From: Hyperoplus lanceolatus
Lineage: Eukaryota > Chordata > Actinopteri > Uranoscopiformes > Ammodytidae
Reading direction: 5' to 3'
Length of the DNA stretch: 64,000 nucleotides
NCBI GenBank assembly: GCA_026929865.2
Contig: CM049404.1
Span: 27,181,001 to 27,245,000 of the forward strand
The number at the start of each line of letters is the position of its first letter. Position 1 is the stretch's first letter. Both the position numbers and the translations under genes were made by a program. Below are positions 35,701 through 64,000 of this stretch, one piece after another. Below the pieces are notes generated by a model that saw only the letters and a program-made list of their open reading frames with translations, searched no databases and was not told the origin of the DNA.

Positions 35701-38700
35701 TTTGAGTGCAATCAATCTGCCTCTCCAGTGATGGAATGATCAAAACTAGGTCTTCTCTCCCCTTCATAAACAGAAAAGACACTCTCTGTGACCTCTGCAT
35801 ATTACATCACAAACGCAGACACTCTGGCTCTCTTTCTCTCCCTCTCTCTCTCTCTCCCTCTATCTATCTCCCTCTCTCTCTCTTGTGTCCTCCTCAGGCA
35901 GTGAGGGAATGTATCAGCCTGCATGGAACAAAAGTAACTCCATTGGGTCTCTCTTGGAACAGGTACAACTTGGCACCAGCACAGGTTGTACTTTGGACTG
36001 AAGTCAACTGTTGGGCGGCAAACACATACAGGTACCTGAGCCCATTCATTAAAAGGGGGTTGGCCCGGGCAACTGTTATACAAGGATCCAAATGAGTTTT
36101 TTCTATTGTGTGTTGCGTCAGTACCGTGATATAAAAAGTAAACAAAATCTGTAAATAATAAATTTAGACTTCCACCATCCACAGTGGCTCTCACATTACA
36201 ACATGAGGTCTGACTATAACTCACTGAGAAGGAATTTTAAGTCGCCTGTTAAAAGACACTGTGAGGTCAGCTGTACAGATCATTTCACAGTCTTCTATCA
36301 GGCAATAAAGCTGACCTATTGTCTGAAACATAGACAGACTCATAAGACAGGCAATATAAGTGTAATAGAAATCATTAATATATTAACTAAAGACAGAATA
36401 TTCCTTCACACTAACAGGCTGCAACCCAGCCATGACACAATAACATTTCTAAGCAGGGGCATTATATTTCTACACCACTGCACTCTTCTCTACTTTACCA
36501 ACAATCAGATCTTTTTTTAATTAAGTGTACGTACAATACTTTGTGGTTTAGACAAGAGTTGACCAATTGGCATTTTTTTTTTAAAGTTGCAATTATTTTG
36601 TTAATAGTTTAATTGCTTTAAGTGATTTCTTAAAAGCAAAAAGGCTCTTTCCATCCTTTAAAATGTGAACTTAATCAATTACAATGATTATTATTATTTT
36701 TCTGTGAGTAAAAGATTAATCATTTTTTAGGGGTTTCTGACTGCCTGTTGCCCCAATGCCAAACACTTTTGTCAAATAAATCCAGGGAACAAGCAGCACC
36801 TGCCTCTGTCTTCACATACCTGAGAGTGGAAGTTAGCGATGGTGGTGGTCTCGATGTCCTTCTTGCCCATCAGCTCCATCTTGACGTGTGTGTTGGGGAA
36901 GTTGAAGGCAAAGTAGTCCAGGAAGTCAGGCAGGTAGGCGGCCGCCCCGTGCACCACCGCTAGGGCGTAGCTGGCTGCACCTCTCTGCCTCTCCGCAAAG
37001 GTCAACTCCAGGAACTCCTGGGCGAAACACTCCATCTCTGCCGGGCTTAGACATGCCAACTCATCCGCATAGGCATGGAGCACCGACCCTCCACCGTTGG
37101 CCTGCCTTTCCTCGTGCATGAAGCGCCCACACCATGTGCCCGTCTGGAGGCAAGAGCTGCGGATGTAGTGGTCTTGGTGGGACAGGAATGGCGCGTGGCC
37201 CAGTTTGAGGGCGTGTAGGTAGGCTTGGTGGTGGTGGTTGTCAATAGTGTCTCTGCCATTCTGGTGGTTGTTTTTGTGCTTAATTGAGCCGGGTGGGGAC
37301 GTGTGAGGGCCAACAGGTGGGGTAAGGTCTGCCATAGGACCTGAACACACAGTCTGAACTGCCTTGTGGTGCGTGTATCGGACCCTTTTGGTGCTGTGCT
37401 CATCCTCGCGGTGCTTCTTCTTCTTCTTTTTCTTCTTCAGTAGATAGTCCTCCAGTGTTAAGGACTTGCCATTATCGTTGTGGGGCCTTGGATCTGTAGG
37501 TACAGGGAGAAGTGAAAGTCAGAGGGGCAGGCTAGTGGAAGGGAAGCTGTGTTTTACCCCATAACCCTATTGAACATTACACCAGGCATTATTTACTAAA
37601 CAATGCACAGTTCATTCATTATAGCAATGGTGATTCATAATGGCATTTACACACATCATGTTTGTAACGGAGCTACCAAACCTATTTATTTTCACTGACA
37701 ATGTAAACATATGGTTTACACAGCTGTATTCTCTGAACCACAAATCTCAACTAGCACATCAACAACACTTTCCATAATCATTCTTTGCACTATACCATTG
37801 AAGGTTATAACAGAAGTATTTGTTCACATGTTGTTATTCGTCTGAATTATGAGACAATTTGTTCTTAAAAACATGGTGAATATGCATTTTTAAAGACCTG
37901 TAAGCCTACATAGTATTCTTCTTTTATTCACAAAATGAAGAAAGGCCGTATGCCTATCCAAAAGCTGGTCAGTATACATATTCCTAATATGTTGTAAAAA
38001 TTAAATATAGATTTTAATTCTATAATTTTATCCAACACCTAGATATTGTTGTTTTGAATAGATGCAAATGTGTAGATATTATCACATTTGCATATATTTC
38101 AAAGATTTCTGAAATTGTAATACAAAAAATTATTGTTTTAATGTCAGTTACTGGTTTCATAATCATGATGATCTATAAGGCTAGTTAAACAATGTAACCC
38201 TATCCTGGAGACTCTCATAAACACCAGTGAGTGAACATTGTAATACAAAGAAGGTACAACTATCGCACAAGAAATATTTAAAAAAAATATATAATTTTAA
38301 CACTCACCCTTATTTTTCTTCAGTTCGGCGTGTTTAACATTTGCCTCTGTATTCTCCTTCTTGAGCGTCAGTGTCAGGTCTTTATCCCGGGGCTTGTCTG
38401 TGAGATCCTGGGGCTTGTTGGGCTTGAACATTTTAATAGGCGTGAAAGTGAAGAGAGGCGCAGGTGGTTCGAGGGCCACCGTTGCTCGCTTCTTCTGCGG
38501 CAGATGTGGCACCTTCCTCGGCTGGGCAGGAGCAGGAGGATGGGTCGGCTGCTGCAGGTTCTTCTGAATACCATTACTGAGACTGTGATTATGTCTATGT
38601 TGATGGTGGTGGTGGTGTTTATGGCTGTGCAGGACGTCATTATTCCCCGCTCTTAGGTTGTTGTGTTTGAGCTTCTGCTGCAGCTGATGCGGTGTGTGTG

Positions 38701-38914
38701 TCCAGGGCTCAGTGGCTTGTAACTGCTGCTGGTGGTGATGGAGCTTCAATCTCTTTTCTTCTTTCTCACACCTCTCACGTTTGACAGCGGACGGCGAAAG
38801 CTCTCTCTTCTTCTTTTTCTTCACTTGAATGAACCTGTCAAGTCCATTCCGAAGCCTTTCCCTTTCCCTCTCCCCTTGTACTTTCGCGCAGAACAAGTTG
38901 ACTTGAGCTGCCAT
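32718..38914 (-). CDS. rsbn1: Round spermatid basic protein 1 (RSBN1), JmjC-type nuclear protein
   Basis: Seven coding exons give 786 residues, close to the human protein's roughly 800: 38308-38914, 36820-37493, 35083-35220, 34067-34209, 33760-33927, 33544-33652, 32718-33239. All junctions keep frame. The N-terminus is basic and low-complexity, with a Lys run ([10 protein letters not shown]), a His-rich stretch ([16 protein letters not shown]) and Pro-rich segments, typical of the family and compatible with nuclear localisation. The conserved core includes [45 protein letters not shown] and [10 protein letters not shown], ending RYIRAQL...[18 protein letters not shown]. These match RSBN1/RSBN1L. 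Relatives such as worm DPY-21 are JmjC histone H4K20 demethylases; activity here is inferred. The last exon carries a Pro/Ser-rich tail. Synteny with ptpn22 and magi3 supports RSBN1 rather than RSBN1L. Confidence 0.93.
38040..38220. repeat. Diverged half-copy of the palindromic element, rsbn1 intron 1
   Basis: Contains cacctagatattg, atttgcatat, ttgtaatacaaaaaatta, gttttaatgtcagtta and ataatcatgatgatctataag in the same order as the right arm of the palindrome at about 10505-10665. Only one arm is recognisable and it is considerably diverged. Confidence 0.65.
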
Positions 38915-39240
38915 CTTCGCACGTAGGCTACAGTAGATTTAAAAGGACTGCGCGATTCCACTGCGCAGGTCTCCTAAAAATGTGTAGTCCACTTTGACGT
39001 TAATTTGTAGTTCATCGACATATATTTGGCTCTATTGCGCATGAGTGACGCATGGAACAGTGGGTGATGTAGTTTGTTGATATCGCAAGGCTTCATGGGA
39101 GTTGGAGTTTGTGCAGTGCCGAGTCGTGCTCAGCGCGTGCTGCTCTGCACGCACTCACTTCTGCCCGGCTGACGTCACGGTTAAATTAATCGCCGCCGCG
39201 AGAGGCAGTGCTTCCCCGACTACAGTAGTATGACATAAAC
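38915..39240 (-). promoter_or_regulatory. rsbn1 promoter region with a consensus CRE
   Basis: Upstream of the rsbn1 ATG the sequence becomes GC-rich (about 39110-39200). It holds a perfect palindromic TGACGTCA at 39170-39177, the CREB/ATF site. On the minus strand, 39088-39110 reads approximately aactccaactcccatgaagc, a degenerate match to the ZNF143-type actacaattcccatgatgc motif. No TATA box is seen, as expected for a housekeeping CpG-type promoter. Start site inferred. Confidence 0.55.
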
Positions 39241-40030
39241 GTGAAACACAACACACTTAAAACCCTTTCTTTATAGGTCCATGTTAAAACCCCTTCTTTT
39301 TTAATATCTCTGTCAGCCCTAGTGTTAAAGGACATGTTCACAATTTCTCAAACAGCATGGTCCCTATATTTAGGCCTAGCCCAATACATTCTACTCTGAC
39401 ATCCCCATGTTTTAATGTAAGTGATGGGGGCAGCAAAATCCAAAGTTCTTGTTCAATGCAAATATACATTTCAAACGTTAATTTGATTCTTAGGCTATAT
39501 ATTAATGGATACATTTCCTAGAGTTAGTATTTTTCAGACATCCCTCACCACAGCTCAACACAAAAGGAAAAATAGATCTTGTACTAAATAGACCAACTGT
39601 GGAACATAGTAATCACTTGGCTAAATCCGATTGCCAAAGCCACATGCGATAAACTTTAGAGTGTGTTTGCACTGAGCGAGCACTCTGGATCTCATCCTCC
39701 ATGGCTTACTTTGGAAGAAATAGATGATAGGATATAGTAATAGCCAATATGGGATTAATGATAACCACAACAAAAACCTGTTTCAATGTATATATAGCCG
39801 TACTATTGTTTTGACAGACTTACTTGAACAATGGTGAACCTATCCTTTTAATATAAGCTACTGTATGGTAGCTGATAATGGTAGAGGGGTACAGCCACCG
39901 ATATAAACTCTGTATGGAGGCAGAAACCAAGGATAGGAAGACTATAAGTAGGATGTAGGCAACTTGAAAATATTAGCCGCTTACCTAAATCGTTGAAAAA
40001 AAAATTAGGAAAATGAGCCAGTCATGTTTA
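39241..40030. other. Intergenic gap between rsbn1 and magi3; no gene seen
   Basis: AT-rich unique sequence with no exon-like open segment on either strand. In mammals PHTF1 lies between these two genes; nothing resembling it is visible here. Confidence 0.6.
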
Positions 40031-40041
40031 TTCAGTAAACC

Positions 40042-40047
40042 TTTATT
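40042..40047 (-). terminator. Polyadenylation signal candidate for magi3
   Basis: AATAAA on the minus strand, about 2.3 kb beyond the magi3 stop at 42318. It is the most distal clear signal before the intergenic gap, so the 3' UTR would run from 42317 to about 40025. Confidence 0.5.
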
Positions 40048-40738
40048 TATCAGTGCATGAACACAATGCCATGACCACATTATTTCTTTTCACCCATTTT
40101 ATATCTTTTTACTCTCACTTCCCTTAAAAAAATAATGAAACCATTTACAGAGGATTGTTTTTTTCTTTCTGCATGAAGGTAGATTCATACAGGTGCTGTA
40201 CAATTTATAAACATTTACAACTACCATGATGTCAAAACTAAAATACTTTTTTTTTCATATATATATTTATGTTGGAGCAATGCAAGGCCACAGTATCATA
40301 CATGGTAATAATGGCATGAGCAGTAAAGAATACAGTAGCCCAAACACATCGACAATAAAGTGTACAATAAATTAGTAAGTGGTATCAATCTGACCAAGCG
40401 ATGCACATGCTACTTCTGTGCACACTTAAACAGGCTGACTGATGATGGTGCAATGGGTTCAAGCAAAGACTAGTTTTCTGATAGTTCAGCTGAATGACCA
40501 CTAGATGTCTCTGTACTCCACAGTAGCAACACTAGAAACAACACCAATTCATTTTTCCTCAAAGCAGGGCATTAACTGATTATTCCAATAAGTTAAAAAA
40601 TATATATGTATATTTTTCACCTGGGACTTTAATTCTTGTCATTTCAAATGTGAGTCCCAAAGAAGCAGTCAAGCCATTTTTTACATTATGCACCATCCTT
40701 CATTATGTGGAAGTTGACTGCTTTTTTGGGAGTCTGGC

Positions 40739-40809
<71 letters not shown>

Positions 40810-42317
40810 TCACAAACAGTGCCACCCATGATGCTGGTACAGCTTAACAATGAAGCAAACATCTCCATACAAATTAGTTTTTTCTCACATTAAGGGTTCC
40901 TTTACTAAATAAAACATTTGATCAAAAATAGATTTCAGAGGTTAGAATGATGGAAACGATATGTATTTTTTTTGTGTGTGCCTACATTGCTGATGATAAA
41001 AATAAAACATGTAAATAGTTGAAGGCAAACGTTTTACAATCGAGCTCTGTTAATTCAACTAATCTAAACGATGTGTTGATATACGTGTAATAATCGCTTT
41101 GTTAAATAATATGTTGGATTAAGTATAGTCTCGATGCTACGGCGATATCTATACGATACATAGGCCTAACGTCCAGCTTGTACACATGATACACACACAG
41201 CCAGAGGACCTAAAAACACAGAGCCGCTAACAGTAGACAACATTATGATTCAGGCTCGCGTGACACTGTTTACAGACCATGGCATCTTAGAAACAGAATG
41301 TATAGATTGCTCTTTTGTATATAGTGTAATTATTGTAAGTGGTGACGCTTATCTACACATTCTATTTCTATCATGAAGTCCACATCGAAAGTGAAATGAC
41401 TCAGAATGGATGTGTACTACCAGTTTTGTTTACATATAATTATCAATAAATTACATAATGCTTTATTATTAACACACACACACACACACACACATATATA
41501 TCAAACATTAGAACTATAACCACAAGTATCTGGTCTGCTGATTGAAGCATATAAATCTCCAGGGTGGTCTGTCTGCCCACCCTTTGATAATAAGCTATTA
41601 ATGGAGTCAGAGTGTTTCAGAGTTTTTTTTTCATGTGAATGAATGCAGTCACACAATAAAATTCACAACCCGGCTTGCGCGCTCACAAAAACAAATCAGT
41701 AAATGACTTCAAAGACACTGTCACCCTACTGCAGCCGATTTAAAAGAGAAAGTCGCTGGAGCCTCACTTTTTTAGAACATCCATCGGTGACAGCAAAAAG
41801 CGAATACATTTCTCCAGGGGAAAAAAAAGCTGAGTGGTTGCGTAAATGTGTCTCAAATCCTTCATAGTGATAAAAAAAAGGATTCTTCATTTAAAGAGAC
41901 AGGGGGTGAGCAGTTCATCTCATTACCCACAGACAGTCTCACAGTGAGTGCAATATCGGAGCAGCTTCTTTTATAAACCGGAGTCCTTGATTGGCACAAA
42001 ATCCGACTTCAAAAAACCACACTTAAGAACAAACCTGTGTTACGTACACACACACACGTGTCCACAATACTCACATCCGATCAGCCATCAGAAACCTTGA
42101 TGCGAACTGAACGAGGCAAACAGGGTGAAAAAAGAAAAATTTAAAAAAGAAAAAAAGAAACCTAAAGCAATGAGAAGCTATGTTGCTGGTTACACAGTGA
42201 TCTGCTTTGTCCGAGAAAGAGAAGAAAAAAATAGAATCCTTCCATTCTGAATCGTCCATGTTTCAGAGGCTCAGTTTTCCTTCAATATACGCCAGAGAAG
42301 CCCCCTGGGGAAGAACT
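40048..42317 (-). other. Probable 3' UTR of magi3
   Basis: No coding signal on either strand between the magi3 stop and the polyadenylation candidate. It contains a (TA)n microsatellite at 40744-40806 and a short CA/TA run at 41472-41500. Otherwise unique AT-rich sequence, long as is common for MAGI 3' UTRs. Confidence 0.55.
40744..40806. repeat. (TA)n microsatellite
   Basis: Pure TA run of about 63 bp within the presumed magi3 3' UTR. It could form a strong hairpin or cruciform. Confidence 0.97.
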
Positions 42318-63554
<21,237 letters not shown>

Positions 63555-64000
63555 CTGCAAAGAGCGGATAGAAAAAAACATCAAATGAACAAGCATTATA
63601 AATAGTTCAATAAAGCTTAACTGTGCGTACATAATCCAATATTGTTCATTCATTACCACCACCTGTTGACTAACACACAATCGGAGTGTGAGACGATTTT
63701 TTTAGCATTTGTATTTGTCTGTGGTATTTTACCTGTTGGCCCCACAGAGCTTGTGCTTGTACACACACAGCTGATACTGTTCTTTGTGTGTCATGCAAAA
63801 CTGTGATTTGACTCTGAGGGCTGGGTGTCACATAACCTAAGCTAAGGTAGACACCGGCATGTCACCTAACATACAGGTATAAGGGTGTTCTACTAGAGTA
63901 TGGGAACCATGAAACCAGACCTGCAAATGCTAGCTGTATAAACACACCCAGATGGATTGAGAGAACATCTAAACAAAATGAGAAAAAAACAGTAAAAAGA

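Noticed and set aside
38330-38656. Plus-strand open frames at 38.3-38.9 kb
   Set aside because: They are antisense to rsbn1 exon 1, whose minus-strand frame encodes a typical basic RSBN1 N-terminus.

Overview
The window looks like teleost fish nuclear DNA. It has compact multi-exon genes with GT-AG introns, many long CA/TG microsatellites, tRNA-derived SINEs and short non-autonomous DNA transposons. Every gene was assembled by hand from splice signals, reading-frame continuity and protein resemblance. No database search was possible. I saw no RNA gene, CRISPR array or retroviral fossil that I could support.

Layout from left to right: (1) 147-6240, minus strand: a complement-control-protein (CCP/sushi) gene with a signal peptide and seven CCP modules, whose 3' end lies beyond the left edge. 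(2) 9202-13978, minus: a CD300/pIgR-like leukocyte receptor with two Ig domains, a Thr/Ser-rich stalk, a transmembrane segment containing an arginine, and a short basic tail. (3) 15611-28620, plus: ptpn22, the lymphoid tyrosine phosphatase LYP/PEP, in 26 coding exons (840 residues). (4) 32718-38914, minus: rsbn1, in seven coding exons (786 residues). (5) 42318-63554, minus: the 3' two thirds of magi3 (a MAGI scaffold), from the end of the second WW domain through five PDZ domains to the stop, with a 3' UTR reaching about 40040. As I recall it, human 1p13.2 reads MAGI3-PHTF1-RSBN1-PTPN22. The same neighbourhood is therefore present here, but no PHTF1 lies between rsbn1 and magi3, and ptpn22 and rsbn1 are convergent.

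Three adjacent genes act in immunity. The CCP protein would regulate complement at the cell surface or in plasma. The Ig receptor would signal through a partner adaptor. PTPN22 dampens antigen-receptor signalling with CSK. The Ig gene and ptpn22 stand head to head about 1.6 kb apart. RSBN1 is a nuclear JmjC-type protein. MAGI3 organises cell junctions.

Points for a second look: a magi3 intron with mobile elements flush against both splice sites; a tandem exon-triplet duplication in ptpn22 giving three proline-rich CSK-binding-like motifs, plus a younger 80-bp copy of an intron-exon junction; an Ig V domain lacking its canonical F-strand cysteine; a ~1.07-kb near-perfect palindrome in an intron; several miniature element families bounded by TTAA; and a 1089-bp hAT-type element with a perfect 8-bp target duplication. 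I found no wholly new biological system.
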